Assembly: GCF_021379005.1 (NCBI RefSeq)
Contig: NZ_CP075171.1
Span: 1,364,001 to 1,428,000, forward strand
Origin: Leptodesmis sichuanensis A121
GTDB lineage: Bacteria; Cyanobacteriota; Cyanobacteriia; Leptolyngbyales; Leptolyngbyaceae
Direction: 5' to 3'
DNA length: 64,000 nucleotides
Position numbers and translations under genes: made by a program. The first letter of the stretch is position 1; each line of letters begins with the position of its first letter. The notes beneath the pieces were generated by a model. That model was not told the origin of the DNA, searched no databases, and saw only the letters and a list, made by a program, of their open reading frames with translations. Positions 1 through 9,717 of this stretch are shown here, in pieces.

Positions 1-2
1 TA

Positions 3-497
3 TGTAAAGCGCTGCAAGATGACCCCAACCTTTACCGTCAAGATGCAGAACAGATGCGGGCCTTTGCCAGCCAGAAATCTGCCAAGGACTTGGTGGCCTG
101 GTTTGAACAGGCGGCTGCAACTCCTTATGGAGATGACTTGCAGGAGCGAATTAAGGCGATCGCCAATAACCCCAAGTTTAAATACAGCCGCTTATTTGCC
201 ATTGGTCTATTTAGCTTGTTTGAACTGGCAGATCCATCCGCGATGAACAACGAGGCTCAGCGCGAGGAATTGCTGAAGCAGGTCTGTGCTGTATTGCACT
301 TACCTCAAGACAAGGTACAAAAAGATCTGGAACTGTACCGCAGTAACCTGGAAAAGATGACCCAGGCTCAGGCAGTGATGAGCGACATCCTGCAAGCGGA
401 GAAGAAAAAACGGGAGGAGCGATCGCAGGCCAATACCAGTACCGATCCTGCTGAATCTTCTGATACGCCCAAGGACGAAGCGGCTTCGGGTTCCTGA
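3..497 (+). CDS. psb29: Psb29/Thf1 photosystem II biogenesis protein, 5' truncated by window
   Basis: The reading frame is open to the left edge, so the true start lies outside the window; 164 residues are visible against about 220-240 usual for the family. The visible part begins CKALQDDPNLYRQDAEQMRAF and continues with FKYSRLFAIGLFSLFEL, the conserved central signature of Psb29 (Thf1), followed by a helical section and a charged low-complexity tail rich in E, K, T and S. Psb29/Thf1 proteins act at thylakoids in photosystem II assembly and repair and interact with FtsH proteases; that role is family knowledge. An ATG at 54 is internal to the protein and should not be taken as its start. Confidence 0.9.
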   Translation, partial: CKALQDDPNLYRQDAEQMRAFASQKSAKDLVAWFEQAAATPYGDDLQERIKAIANNPKFKYSRLFAIGLFSLFELADPSAMNNEAQREELLKQVCAVLHLPQDKVQKDLELYRSNLEKMTQAQAVMSDILQAEKKKREERSQANTSTDPAESSDTPKDEAASGS

Positions 498-620
498 ATT
501 AAGTTGTTCGGGTGGAAAAATCTGGAATTCCCTGATAGCCCTTTGAAGATCAGGTAGACATAAATTGCGCCGCTGCTGATGCATTCTGTTGGCATAGCGT
601 TCTACCCGAAAAGGTTATCT

Positions 621-2522
621 ATGGCTTTTCACACTCCTCCCCAAAAACAGCAAGGCCACTATCGGTACGACCCAACCGCTTTACATCCAATGGGGCCAGC
701 CCGGATCTTCCCCTACACTGGCGAAGATGGCCTGTTGCGGTATCTGTTCACCAGGTTTGGACACCGTTGGTTAGACCAGGGGAAATTGTCTCAACCCTGG
801 GATTTGTTGCTGCAACAGATGCATCGGGGGTTGAAGCAGCTAGATGATGCCTGGAGCTATTTAACGACCCAATTGGTTGACTTTGAGCTGTTTCAGTCAG
901 GGTGGTTGAATCTGGATTTGCCTCCCGATGAACAGTTTAATGCCAGCTTTGTCCGCGAGCGCCGCACCATGACCAATGCCCTGTTAGCGGCTAAAAAGGC
1001 ATCTGAATCAATCGGTTCCCTGGAGGTTGGCCGTCTCCACTTTTATGATGCGCTGCAACAACATGGCTATGATCGGCCTGAAACCTGGCAAATTCATCAA
1101 CGGGAGGAGGGCTTAAGCGATCGGGAGTTTGCCCGTCAGCGGGTAGCCGGACAAAACCCCGTCATGCTGCGGCAAATTCAGCCCGTGGATCAGCCTTTGT
1201 TGGATAGTTTACGCTCCCAACCACTGCAGCTAGGAAATGGGGATGCGATCGACCTGATGCAAGCTGCAGCCCAACACCGCTTATTTGTAACAGATTATCC
1301 CTTGCTGCAAAATTTATCTGCGGCAGATTTACAGCCTGGACGCTATGTGGGCAGTCCCGTGGCTCTGTTTCATCAATCCCCAACTGGATTGGAACCGATT
1401 TTAATTCAACTGGAACCAGGGAACATAGTCACACCAGGGACGAATGGTGGCCCAGCCGATCGCTGGATGCAGGCCAAGCTGTTTGTGCAGGTAGCAGACG
1501 TGACCTATCACGAGTTAATTACTCACCTGTGCGATACCCACCTGGCGATGGAAGCCTTCGCGATCGCTACACCGCGTCAGTTGCCCATCAATCATCCGCT
1601 ATATCGGTTACTCCGTCCCCACTTCCAATTTCTGCTGGCAATCAACACCCGTGGCAATGCCGTGCTGCTCAGTAAAGGGGCAGCCATTGATCAGTTGATG
1701 GCTCCCACTCGTGAAACCTCCCTGGAATTGATTAATCGGGCCTATCGAGAACACTCCTTTAGCGATCACGCTCTGCCCAAACTGATTCAACGTCAGGGAG
1801 TAGGGGCTGAGTTCCTGCCAGATTTTCCGTACCGGGATGATGCCTTGTTGCTGTGGGAGGCGATCGCCCGCTATGTGACTCGCTATCTGCAACGCCATTA
1901 TGCAGACAATGTGGCCATTCAGCAGGATCCTTACCTGCAGGCCTGGGCTGCTGAACTGGGTGAACCCCTGGCTTCCCGTCCTCGCTCCGAGTTTCCCCAA
2001 GCTCCATTCTGGCTCCCAGAATCTGTGTTGGCGGAAATGGGACTCCAACCGACCCAACTTCCCAACCTGCCCCGTGTCCCCGGATTTCCAGCACAATTAT
2101 CCAGCCTGCAGCAACTGATTGAAATTGCCACCCAAATCATCTTCACCTGCGGCCCTCAACACGCAGCCGTTAACTTCAGCCAGTTCGACTACATGGGATA
2201 TACTCCGAATGCTCCTTTTGCGGCCTACTGCCAACCGGGAGATTGCACCTCCTTAAAACAGTTACTGCCTCCCAAAGAGCAAGACCTGGGCCAAATGGAA
2301 CTTACCTTTGCCTTAAGTGGCATTCGTTGGGGGAAATTGGGTAGTCCCGATCTGATCCAGTTTCATGATGTGGGCGATCGCACTGTTCTATCTCAATTTC
2401 AGGCAGATTTAGCCGCGATCGAGCAAGAAATCAACACCCGCAACCAGCATCGTGTCGCTAAGAGTGGAGTCGCCTATCCCTACCTGCTGCCCTCCCGCAT
2501 TCCCAACAGCATCAACATTTGA
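621..2522 (+). CDS. Lipoxygenase family protein
   Basis: A non-haem iron dioxygenase of polyunsaturated fatty acids, 633 residues from the ATG at 621 (GAAAAGG at 608-614 as ribosome site; an in-frame ATG at 579 would add 14 residues). The lipoxygenase iron-site signature is visible: HELITHLCDTH with His297 and His302, then GPQHAAVNFSQFDY with His514 and Asn518, and the chain ends in isoleucine (NSINI), the C-terminal carboxylate ligand of the family. No N-terminal PLAT domain is evident, so it is a compact bacterial form. It lies between psb29 and apt with no operon partner of obvious related function. Substrate and regiospecificity cannot be read from the sequence. Confidence 0.93.
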   Translation: MAFHTPPQKQQGHYRYDPTALHPMGPARIFPYTGEDGLLRYLFTRFGHRWLDQGKLSQPWDLLLQQMHRGLKQLDDAWSYLTTQLVDFELFQSGWLNLDLPPDEQFNASFVRERRTMTNALLAAKKASESIGSLEVGRLHFYDALQQHGYDRPETWQIHQREEGLSDREFARQRVAGQNPVMLRQIQPVDQPLLDSLRSQPLQLGNGDAIDLMQAAAQHRLFVTDYPLLQNLSAADLQPGRYVGSPVALFHQSPTGLEPILIQLEPGNIVTPGTNGGPADRWMQAKLFVQVADVTYHELITHLCDTHLAMEAFAIATPRQLPINHPLYRLLRPHFQFLLAINTRGNAVLLSKGAAIDQLMAPTRETSLELINRAYREHSFSDHALPKLIQRQGVGAEFLPDFPYRDDALLLWEAIARYVTRYLQRHYADNVAIQQDPYLQAWAAELGEPLASRPRSEFPQAPFWLPESVLAEMGLQPTQLPNLPRVPGFPAQLSSLQQLIEIATQIIFTCGPQHAAVNFSQFDYMGYTPNAPFAAYCQPGDCTSLKQLLPPKEQDLGQMELTFALSGIRWGKLGSPDLIQFHDVGDRTVLSQFQADLAAIEQEINTRNQHRVAKSGVAYPYLLPSRIPNSINI

Positions 2523-2611
2523 GGAGTCACTCCTGACATACCGCAATAGGGTACAAGATCTGGTATAAACCGACTGGTGCTATGTAACCCTATTCCTGAA
2601 CACCTAACGAT

Positions 2612-3136
2612 ATGGATATCAAGTCTCTGATTCGCGAAATTCCCGACTTCCCTAAACCCGGCATTTCCTTTAAAGACATTACAACTTTGCTGCGGGATGC
2701 CAGGGGGCTGTCCTACTCCATTGATTTACTGGCAGAGAAATGCGAAGATTTGGAGCCGGATTTCATCGCTGGTATGGAGTCACGGGGATTCATTTTTGGC
2801 ACCGCTCTGGCCTGTAAGCTGGGTGCGGGTTTTATCCCCGTCCGCAAACCGGGCAAGCTGCCTGCTGCGGTTCATTCGATTGAGTATGAATTAGAATACG
2901 GCACCGATAAGTTAGAGGTACACCAGGATGCCCTCTATCCACCCGGTTCCAAAGTCCTGATGGTAGATGATTTGATTGCCACCGGGGGAACAGCAGCGGC
3001 TACGGCTCAGTTGATTCAGCAGGCGGGGGGAACGTTAGTGGGTTGCGCCTTTGTGATTGAACTGGTGGATCTGAAAGGACGAGAGTTATTACCCGCTGTA
3101 CCGATCGTTTCCCTGGTGCAATATACGGGAGATTAG
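2612..3136 (+). CDS. apt: Adenine phosphoribosyltransferase
   Basis: Purine salvage enzyme making AMP from adenine and PRPP in the cytosol. At 174 residues it has the normal family length. It begins [24 protein letters not shown], the standard APRT N-terminus, and carries the PRPP-binding loop [16 protein letters not shown] near residues 115-130 plus the [10 protein letters not shown] segment. The gene is 37 bases upstream of a peptide-type ABC permease on the same strand, so read-through is possible, but the functions are not obviously linked. A short perfect inverted repeat (GGAGT/ACTCC) just after the lipoxygenase stop may mark the end of the preceding gene. Confidence 0.97.
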   Translation: MDIKSLIREIPDFPKPGISFKDITTLLRDARGLSYSIDLLAEKCEDLEPDFIAGMESRGFIFGTALACKLGAGFIPVRKPGKLPAAVHSIEYELEYGTDKLEVHQDALYPPGSKVLMVDDLIATGGTAAATAQLIQQAGGTLVGCAFVIELVDLKGRELLPAVPIVSLVQYTGD

Positions 3137-3172
3137 GGATTACACTGGAAACCAATTACTAATGGCAAAGAG

Positions 3173-4222
3173 ATGAGTACCTCCGGTCAGAGTTGGTTTG
3201 TCTCCAGTTGGGATCGCTTCGTTGCCTTTCTGGGTAGCGATACATTTGCTTACATCGTGAAGCGGGTTTTACAGGGACTGATTACCCTGTTGCTGGCCTC
3301 GATTCTTTGCTTCCTGCTGATTCAACTGGCTCCAGGGAATTATTTGAGTACTCTCAAAGAAAATCCTAAGATTTCCCCCGAACGCATTGAACAGTTAAAG
3401 CAGCAGTTTGGCCTGGATAAGCCCTGGTATGTGCAGTATTTCCAGTGGTTGTGGCAGGTGGTGAGGTATGGCAATTTTGGCACCAGTTTTGTCTATAACC
3501 GATCGGTCGCTTCCTTGCTCTGGGAACGTGTTCCTGCCACTTTGCTACTGGCGTTTTCCTCGTTGATTGTTACCTGGGCGGTTGCCGTGCCAATGGGCAT
3601 TATTGGAGCCGTGAATCAGAACCGCTGGAGCGATCGCATCTTGCGGATAATCAGTTACATCGGGCAGGGGTTTCCCAGTTTCATTGCGGCCTTGCTGCTG
3701 CTGATCTTTGCTCAGAATACGGCTCCTCTATTTCCAGTGGGGGATATGACCAGCATTGATTTCAATGACCTCACGCCGCTGGGCAAAATTTTGAATATTG
3801 GCTGGCACATGATCCTGCCGACGATCGCTCTCAGTATTACCAGCTTTGCGGGACTGCAACGGATCACTCGCGGTCAGTTACTGGATGTGCTGCGACAGGA
3901 TTACATTCAAACAGCCCGTGCTAAAGGCTTGCCGGAAAACCGGGTGATTTACGTTCACGCCCTGCGAAATGCCGTGAACCCATTGATTACTCTCTTGGGC
4001 TTTGAATTTGCGGCCCTGTTGAGTGGAGCCTTCATTACTGAATATTTCTTTAACTGGCCCGGTCTAGGACGGTTGATTTACCAGGCTCTTCTGGCCCAGG
4101 ACATATATCTGGTGATGGCCAGTCTGATGATGGGAGCCACAATGCTGATTGTTGGCAACTTATTAGCCGACCTGTTGCTGAAGGTAGTCGATCCCCGAAT
4201 TAAGCTGGGAAGTGATGGGTAG
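3173..4222 (+). CDS. DppB/OppB-type ABC transporter permease
   Basis: Integral membrane subunit of a peptide/nickel-type (DppB family) ABC importer, 349 residues. The first membrane segment lies at about residues 29-52 (VLQGLITLLLASILCFLLIQLAPG), followed by the family-typical periplasmic stretch containing QQFGLDKPWYVQY. The coupling-helix signature RAKGLPENRVIYVHALRNA precedes the last two membrane spans, and the chain ends DPRIKLGSDG. No partner permease (DppC), ATPase or binding protein is adjacent, which is common in cyanobacteria where these subunits are scattered. The substrate is unknown. Nine bases separate it from the next small gene, suggesting co-transcription. Confidence 0.92.
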   Translation: MSTSGQSWFVSSWDRFVAFLGSDTFAYIVKRVLQGLITLLLASILCFLLIQLAPGNYLSTLKENPKISPERIEQLKQQFGLDKPWYVQYFQWLWQVVRYGNFGTSFVYNRSVASLLWERVPATLLLAFSSLIVTWAVAVPMGIIGAVNQNRWSDRILRIISYIGQGFPSFIAALLLLIFAQNTAPLFPVGDMTSIDFNDLTPLGKILNIGWHMILPTIALSITSFAGLQRITRGQLLDVLRQDYIQTARAKGLPENRVIYVHALRNAVNPLITLLGFEFAALLSGAFITEYFFNWPGLGRLIYQALLAQDIYLVMASLMMGATMLIVGNLLADLLLKVVDPRIKLGSDG

Positions 4223-4231
4223 GAACAATGA

Positions 4232-4531
4232 ATGTATTCGCAAATTTACTATCTGGTGCGTTCTAAAGCGGATGGGCAGTATCTGGTGGCTCATCCGCGA
4301 GTCAATGGGGACGAGAACCCAACTTCAACGCAGAGTTATCTCTTGCTGTTTCGGGAACACTATGATGCCCTCAGCTACTTGAATACTCATGCCAGGGAGG
4401 TCGCCGATCGCTTTGCTATCGACTCTATTTCGGGAAACCAACTCGAAACCCTGCTGAAACGCTGGAATTTCAGTGGTGTTGGCATCGTTCAAGATCCCCT
4501 GTTGCCCAAGGTGGAGTTTTTGTCCAGATGA
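4232..4531 (+). CDS. Conserved cyanobacterial hypothetical protein
   Basis: A 99-residue soluble protein without signal peptide or membrane segment. It begins MYSQIYYLVRSKADGQYLVAHP, with a mixed beta/alpha pattern, and I recognise it only as a small protein type found in cyanobacterial genomes, with no assigned function. It starts nine bases after the upstream permease stop, with a weak AGGAA before the ATG, so it is probably co-transcribed. Codon usage looks like that of its neighbours. Coding status is likely because of tight spacing and a complete, compositionally normal protein; function is open. Confidence 0.75.
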   Translation: MYSQIYYLVRSKADGQYLVAHPRVNGDENPTSTQSYLLLFREHYDALSYLNTHAREVADRFAIDSISGNQLETLLKRWNFSGVGIVQDPLLPKVEFLSR

Positions 4532-4616
4532 AGGGAATTAGTAATTAGGAATTAGGAATTCACAATTACCAGTTCAGAGCTTCTAATAATTCATAACTCC
4601 TAATTCATAACTCCTT

Positions 4617-5609
4617 ATGGACGCTTCTGCTCTGATTCCCATTCTTTCGGTCGCGATCGCAACTTCTACGCCGCTTGTGTTTGCCAGCATTGGTGAAACG
4701 ATTACGGAACGCGGGGGAGTGATTAATCTTTCAGCCGAAGGAACGGTGATGCTGGCGGCGATGGCTGGCTTTGCGCTCGCCAAGACAACCGAAGGGTTGG
4801 GAATAGTTCCCAGTCTGCTGCTGGGATTTGGTGGTGCAGCTTTGGTGGGAGCCGCGATCGCTTTAATTGTGGCCTTTGGCGCTCTCACCTTAAAGCAATC
4901 TCAGGTGGCGATCGGGTTTGTCCTGGCGCTGTTGTGTGCGGATCTGTCCTCCTTTCTGGGCAACCCCTTTGTGCGGGTTCCTGGCCCTACCGTTCCCAAT
5001 TTCAAAATTCCGCTGCTCCAGGATATTCCCGTTATTGGACAACTGTTTTTTCAGAGTGATCTCCTGGTGTACGCCAGTTACCTGCTGATTATCTTCAGTG
5101 TCATTTACTTCTACCGCACTCGTCTCGGTCTGACTCTGAGAACCCTGGGAGAGCAACCTGCTGCAGCCTTTGCGCGAGGAACCAATGTGATTCTCTGGCG
5201 CTACTGGTATACCCTGCTGGGAGGAGCATTGATGGGAATTGGGGGAGCGGCTTTTTCGTTGGATTTTAAGGCAGGGTGGAGCTATCGTCATACTGCAGGA
5301 TATGGCTGGATTGCCCTGGCGATCGTCATTTTTGGGGGCTGGAATCCCTTGCGAGTGGCTTTAAGTTGCTATTTATTTGGAATTTTGCAGTCGCTGGCCA
5401 GTGTTGCTCAAAGTTCTATTCCTGATGTCCCTACCCAAGTCTTTACAGTTGCGCCTTTTGTGTTGATGATTCTATTTCTGGTGCTCACTTCCAGTGAATG
5501 GTTGGAGCGACTCTTTAAGCTGCTTCCTCCAGCACTCAGTCGGTTTATGTCCCAGGCGATTCACAGTACGCCACCCCTGGCTTTAGGAAAAGTGTTTGAA
5601 CAGGACTGA
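4617..5609 (+). CDS. ABC transporter permease, nucleoside/sugar (BPD_transp_2) type
   Basis: Membrane permease of the branched-chain amino acid/ribose/nucleoside ABC superfamily, 330 residues with about eight hydrophobic spans. The N-terminal motif GETITERGGVINLSAEGTVM is diagnostic of the second permease of BmpA-dependent nucleoside importers (NupQ/YufQ-like). It ends with a short basic/polar tail. The first permease, ATPase and BmpA-type lipoprotein are not in the window. The 85-base gap before it holds short AATTAGGAATT-type direct repeats and no gene. The start ATG at 4617 follows CTCCTT rather than a good ribosome site, but the N-terminus aligns with the family, so I keep it. Confidence 0.9.
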   Translation: MDASALIPILSVAIATSTPLVFASIGETITERGGVINLSAEGTVMLAAMAGFALAKTTEGLGIVPSLLLGFGGAALVGAAIALIVAFGALTLKQSQVAIGFVLALLCADLSSFLGNPFVRVPGPTVPNFKIPLLQDIPVIGQLFFQSDLLVYASYLLIIFSVIYFYRTRLGLTLRTLGEQPAAAFARGTNVILWRYWYTLLGGALMGIGGAAFSLDFKAGWSYRHTAGYGWIALAIVIFGGWNPLRVALSCYLFGILQSLASVAQSSIPDVPTQVFTVAPFVLMILFLVLTSSEWLERLFKLLPPALSRFMSQAIHSTPPLALGKVFEQD

Positions 5610-5622
5610 GCGCTGCCCTTTG

Positions 5623-6696
5623 TCATTGATTATTCGTCCTTAGTGACGCTTCATCCTGGCCAAGACTCTGCCAATCGGCGATCGCGTCGGTAGATTGAAC
5701 GCGATGCATCCCGGCATCAGCAAACCGCTGGAAAGCTGCATCCGCCTGACTGCTAAAGTCCACGACACCAGGAACCACGACGGGAGAGGTGCAATCTTCC
5801 AGTAAGTACACTTTTTCAGCCAGGGAGGGATCCACCGCTTGAATTTCGGTGAGCAGATCGGCGATCGTCCACGCCACACAATGACTCTTAGCCTGACCTG
5901 CCACAATTACGGCATCAAAGGCCAGTAATCGATCAATTAAGGCTGAATTTTTCTGAGCGATCGCCTGTCCCTGACTGTCTTCCAGGACTTCAGGCCGTAA
6001 CACGGAATAGTTTTCAGTCAGAGGATTATTCCCTTTCAGTTCAAAGCGGGTCTGACTCCTGCGAGCGATGCAGTGAAAAAAGATGGCCTCCTCTACTGCC
6101 GATACCAGCGCATGCCCAATGCCGCCTAACATCGAATGGTAAGGCCAGATGGTCAGTGGATACTTGCCTGCCTCAGTCAGTTGGCGTGTGTAGTGCAAGG
6201 CATAGCGCTGTAAAGCTGGATAATCGCCCCTGGCGACACTGGCCGCGATCGCTGGATTCACTTGCCAGCGCCCCTGTTCCACATCTTCCAGACGAATCAT
6301 GGTGGTGGCAGGAACAGGATGCTCACCGTTTTGATTTACCCAGAAGATGGGATGAAAAATCTGCATCGCTGTGTGAGTATCCAGGGTCGGCACAATTTCG
6401 GTAATCGAGCCTAAATTGCGGTAGAGGAACTGGCACAGGCGAATGTTATCTTCCACCGCTCCCATTCCCGACTGGCCACCCACGAACAGTTCAAAACCTG
6501 GAATACAAAAGGTATTTTGCACATCCACGGCTAACAAACAAATTCGTCTGCGATCGTCAGCAGCAGGTTGTATGCCATATCGTTTAGCCCAGGCAGCAGC
6601 TTCTGCGGCTCTCTCCTGATAGGGAACTCGCCACACTTCTCCCACCCGCTGCGGATCGAAGTGTTGGGGAATTGGCAGTAGCGTTTGGGTTGTCAT
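5623..6696 (-). CDS. Isochorismatase-fold cysteine hydrolase
   Basis: A 357-residue cytosolic hydrolase of the isochorismatase/nicotinamidase superfamily. The core begins at about residue 50 with [23 protein letters not shown] (catalytic Asp in DVQN) and contains the nucleophilic cysteine in [20 protein letters not shown] near residue 273, followed by [10 protein letters not shown]. The family usually has about 200 residues; this one is longer because of an N-terminal extension and insertions in the middle, a form I have seen only in cyanobacteria and relatives. The substrate is unknown; nicotinamidase is one possibility but the inserts argue for another amide or ester. It converges on the preceding permease with a 13-base gap. 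Confidence 0.88.
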   Translation of the reverse strand: MTTQTLLPIPQHFDPQRVGEVWRVPYQERAAEAAAWAKRYGIQPAADDRRRICLLAVDVQNTFCIPGFELFVGGQSGMGAVEDNIRLCQFLYRNLGSITEIVPTLDTHTAMQIFHPIFWVNQNGEHPVPATTMIRLEDVEQGRWQVNPAIAASVARGDYPALQRYALHYTRQLTEAGKYPLTIWPYHSMLGGIGHALVSAVEEAIFFHCIARRSQTRFELKGNNPLTENYSVLRPEVLEDSQGQAIAQKNSALIDRLLAFDAVIVAGQAKSHCVAWTIADLLTEIQAVDPSLAEKVYLLEDCTSPVVVPGVVDFSSQADAAFQRFADAGMHRVQSTDAIADWQSLGQDEASLRTNNQ

Positions 6697-7057
6697 AGCG
6701 AATTAGGAGAACAATGCGCGATCTTAATTATAGTAAATTTTACCATTAATAATAGTGGGAACGGTGGCGAGCGCACAGGTACTGATGACTGAACCACAAG
6801 TTTTATAGGAGGGGTAAACAACCGTATATTTGCGGCATCTGTTGGGGCGTTAGCTGGAGATCCAGTTAGACACTTTCCCTGGAATTGGCCCGAACTTCAC
6901 CCATTCCTCATACACTTTTCCGTGCTTTTGCAATTTCTTGCCAAAAACTGAGCGGATTGGTGGGACGTAACGGGGTATTCTGTAAACGTTTGCCGTTTAA
7001 TCCTGATTGCGTCCCCCTAACGCTAGATCACCGTGTTGTCCTTAGGAGGTTCCTCCG
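6697..7057. other. Intergenic region, divergent promoters
   Basis: A 361-base stretch between two divergent genes. It holds an AT-rich segment near 6725-6755 that suits promoters for the hydrolase on the minus strand, and an AGGAGGT at 7044-7050 that serves the TTG start of the peptidase gene. I see no RNA gene, terminator or repeat. Short open frames on the plus strand in the right half have no recognisable protein similarity. Confidence 0.5.
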
Positions 7058-8794
7058 TTGTTTACTGAGCAGCCCGCTCCTCCCCAACCCGCCGCCCATG
7101 TTCAGGTGCAGCCTGCAGCGATCGCGGCTCCTCAAGTGGCTCCCTCACCCGCCCCGATTGAGCGTGGAGTTGCTGCTCCCGAATCTATTCCTGTGAAACC
7201 TCTCTCCAATGCAGCCCCTGTAGAAGCTCCCAGTGCGACTCCGGCATCTACCCCTGCATCCAGTCCAGCACCTGAGCCACCTCCTCCCAGTCAACCCGCA
7301 GTTTCGGAAGCCGAATCTAGCCCCTCACCTGCAGCGGCTAAAACTCAACGACGGCAGGAGATTGAGCAAGCGTTGATTAAACTGACGAATCAAGCTCGAG
7401 CGAAACAAAAAGAACAACAACAGCAACAGGCTGCTACAGAAGCTGCAAAATATTTAGAGGCGGGCGATATTGAGCAGGCGCAACTGTCAACAAAGTTTAT
7501 TACCTTACCCGCAGATGTTCGGGCCAAGCTGTTGAAAAGAATGGCTGAAGCTCAAGCCAAGAAAGGAAAAGCCACGGTGGCTAAGGGAGCGTCCTCTGGC
7601 CTGCAAGCTGGGGCGGGTGTTGGATTAGATAGATCAGGGCTTGCTGCTGGTTATGCTGCCCCTGCGGGGGGATACTCAACTCAGGCGATTTTACCCTCCA
7701 TGCCGATCGGGGTTTCCTTCCCGTTCGGCAAATTAATGGGTAAAGGGAATTTTAAGTTGGTCTTTCCTTTAGGAGTCATCGCTCCCATTACCTCGGTCTT
7801 TGGTTGGCGGATTCATCCTATTGATGGCTCTCCTCGTTTCCATCGGGGTACTGATTTTGGAGCGCCTTATGGTAGTCCGGTTGTTGCCGCTATGGCTGGT
7901 GTGGTAGAGGCTGCAGGCTATATGGATGGTTACGGCCTGACGGTGATTTTGCGGCATAATAACCAGCAAACACTCTATGCTCATATGTCCCAGGTGTTTG
8001 TGAAGGCTGGCGATACGCTGAAGCAAGGACAATTGCTGGGGCAGGTGGGCAGTACCGGAAATTCGACTGGGCCGCATCTCCATTTTGAGGTGCATCAGCT
8101 GACAGATCAGGGATGGGTCGCGCTGGATCCTGCGGCGGCCTTGAATCAGGCGATCGTGCTGGCTCAGAATCTTCCCTCTAAACCCTTCGCCTTCAATGGG
8201 CAACTGGTTAATCTATCAGTATCAGGGCTACTGGATTTGAATGCTCCCAGCGCTGATTTTGAGGATTTTAGTGGGGGTAATGCTCTTCTTTCCAGTCTGT
8301 TAGCTCCCTCCAGCCTGTTGTCTTCTTTCCCGGATGAACACGCCCCTGTACGAGTCCCCTTTACGCTCCTCCCTCCGGCCATTCCTGAGTTTGGCTGGTT
8401 GATTTCACCCTTTGTAGATAATTTATTGGCGGGTCAGACGGCCTTCCTTTCCCTGCCCGGTCTACCAGAAGCCCCACAAGCTATTTCCTTTCAGCCCGTG
8501 CCCTCCCTGCCCGAAAAACCAGTTGAGTCGGTGGCGGCTAATTCCTGGATGGCCGCATCCACCAAACCTGCCCAACTCCGGGTAGCGACTGGCAAACCTC
8601 TGGCTCATCTAACGATCGCAGAATCGATGCCAGGGGTTGTGAATGTAGCCAGCTTACGGCGACCCAGTTCGCGACAGCCCAGATCTGTAATGAAATCGGC
8701 AGGTTTACAGGTGGCTCAATCCTTCCAAACCATTCAAGTTACGGAACAAGGACTGCAATCCCTGAAACTCAGCGATAACCGTCTCCGCAAGTAG
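7058..8794 (+). CDS. M23 (LytM-type) metallopeptidase
   Basis: Peptidoglycan endopeptidase-type protein, 578 residues. The start is a TTG preceded by a full AGGAGGT seven bases upstream; an in-frame stop at 7043-7045 excludes a longer form. Order: Pro/Ala-rich linker (1-100), a Gln/Lys-rich helical stretch, then the M23 domain at about 240-365 with zinc ligands in HRGTDF (His262, Asp266) and HLHFEV (His340, His342). A Ser/Pro-rich tail of about 200 residues follows. No signal peptide is visible, although these proteins normally act in the periplasm; either the start is misplaced or the N-terminus was lost by frameshift. The domain assignment is firm, the N-terminus is not. Confidence 0.88.
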   Translation: MFTEQPAPPQPAAHVQVQPAAIAAPQVAPSPAPIERGVAAPESIPVKPLSNAAPVEAPSATPASTPASSPAPEPPPPSQPAVSEAESSPSPAAAKTQRRQEIEQALIKLTNQARAKQKEQQQQQAATEAAKYLEAGDIEQAQLSTKFITLPADVRAKLLKRMAEAQAKKGKATVAKGASSGLQAGAGVGLDRSGLAAGYAAPAGGYSTQAILPSMPIGVSFPFGKLMGKGNFKLVFPLGVIAPITSVFGWRIHPIDGSPRFHRGTDFGAPYGSPVVAAMAGVVEAAGYMDGYGLTVILRHNNQQTLYAHMSQVFVKAGDTLKQGQLLGQVGSTGNSTGPHLHFEVHQLTDQGWVALDPAAALNQAIVLAQNLPSKPFAFNGQLVNLSVSGLLDLNAPSADFEDFSGGNALLSSLLAPSSLLSSFPDEHAPVRVPFTLLPPAIPEFGWLISPFVDNLLAGQTAFLSLPGLPEAPQAISFQPVPSLPEKPVESVAANSWMAASTKPAQLRVATGKPLAHLTIAESMPGVVNVASLRRPSSRQPRSVMKSAGLQVAQSFQTIQVTEQGLQSLKLSDNRLRK

Positions 8795-8811
8795 TCTGGT
8801 AGAGTGACGAC

Positions 8812-9057
8812 TTACTCAGTTCGGGGACGGTTCTGACAGGCATGCCGATAGCAGTAGTAACGCATGGCTCCCAGGCTACCCAGCAAGATGAGGATTTGTA
8901 CCATCCAGGGAGCTAAAACAAAGCTGATGATCAATCCCACGATCGCCGCGATCGTAGACAAAATGGCAGTCATTTCTTCCTGCGTGTGGAATCGCAGAAA
9001 TGCCGCTATCAAGGAGATTACTAGAGGAATCAAGAAAGACAGGTTCATTGGAATCAC
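8812..9057 (-). CDS. Small membrane protein, conserved in cyanobacteria
   Basis: An 81-residue protein with two hydrophobic spans: about residues 5-22 (LSFLIPLVISLIAAFL) and 30-62 (AILSTIAAIVGLIISFVLAP and following), ending in a polar, basic tail CYRHACQNRPRTE. The first methionine is at 9057; a second at 9048 (MNLSFL) is equally possible. It converges with the M23 peptidase gene, 17 bases away. No enzymatic motif is visible. Similar small membrane proteins of unknown role occur in many cyanobacteria, and I infer coding status from the coherent two-helix pattern. Confidence 0.7.
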   Translation of the reverse strand: MIPMNLSFLIPLVISLIAAFLRFHTQEEMTAILSTIAAIVGLIISFVLAPWMVQILILLGSLGAMRYYCYRHACQNRPRTE

Positions 9058-9218
9058 CAGCCACTTACTCCTGACTTTTATATTACCATATAGCCATAAA
9101 ATCGATTAACTCATGAGGGATCTTTTGAGTGCGATCGTGACTCGACCCGGATTTAACCCTGGTAGGATCAAGGAGTCTTTCGGGGCACACAACCGATTCA
9201 AGATTCCAAGGAGTAGTT

Positions 9219-9659
9219 ATGACTCGCGCCATTATGGAAACCGACAAGGGCACGATCCATCTGGATCTGTTTGATCAGGATGCCCCCAATACGGTGCAGA
9301 ATTTTGTTGAACTGGCGAAAAGTGGCTTCTATGATGGCCTTGCCTTTCACCGAGTGATTCCCAACTTTATGATTCAAGGGGGATGTCCCAACACCCGCGA
9401 GGGAGCATCTGGCATACCTGGTACAGGTGGTCCTGGTTATCGGATTAAGTGCGAAATTAATGCCAACAAACATGAAGCGGGTAGCCTCTCGATGGCCCAT
9501 GCAGGTAAAGATACCGGAGGCAGCCAGTTTTTCATCTGCCATTCTCCCCAGCAGCACCTGGATGGAGTGCATACCGTATTTGGCAAAACCGCTGACATGA
9601 ATGTCGTGAATGCAATTCGTCAGGGCGATCGGATTCTGTCCGTCAAGATCGAAGAATAA
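9219..9659 (+). CDS. Cyclophilin-type peptidyl-prolyl isomerase
   Basis: A 146-residue single-domain cyclophilin that catalyses proline cis/trans isomerisation in the cytosol. Visible signatures are [13 protein letters not shown] (catalytic Arg/Phe region), [20 protein letters not shown] and the closing [14 protein letters not shown]. No signal peptide is present. The gene has AAGGAG eight bases upstream of the ATG. It is monocistronic: divergent from the small membrane protein and convergent with the VanX-type dipeptidase. It closely resembles bacterial PpiB, but I leave the symbol blank because cyanobacteria carry several paralogues. Confidence 0.95.
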   Translation: MTRAIMETDKGTIHLDLFDQDAPNTVQNFVELAKSGFYDGLAFHRVIPNFMIQGGCPNTREGASGIPGTGGPGYRIKCEINANKHEAGSLSMAHAGKDTGGSQFFICHSPQQHLDGVHTVFGKTADMNVVNAIRQGDRILSVKIEE

Positions 9660-9717
9660 GCAGACAGGTGGAATTCATTCCTGAATTCAGGTCTCGTCAT
9701 TGGTTATTGTTGATGGA

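Noticed and set aside
3173-5609. The two ABC permeases as one transporter
   Set aside because: They belong to different permease families (DppB type and nucleoside/sugar type) and lack shared partners, so they cannot form one importer.
6885-7196. Plus-strand open frame upstream of the M23 gene as a separate gene
   Set aside because: TTG start, no ribosome site, no recognisable similarity, and it overlaps the start of the well-supported peptidase in another frame.
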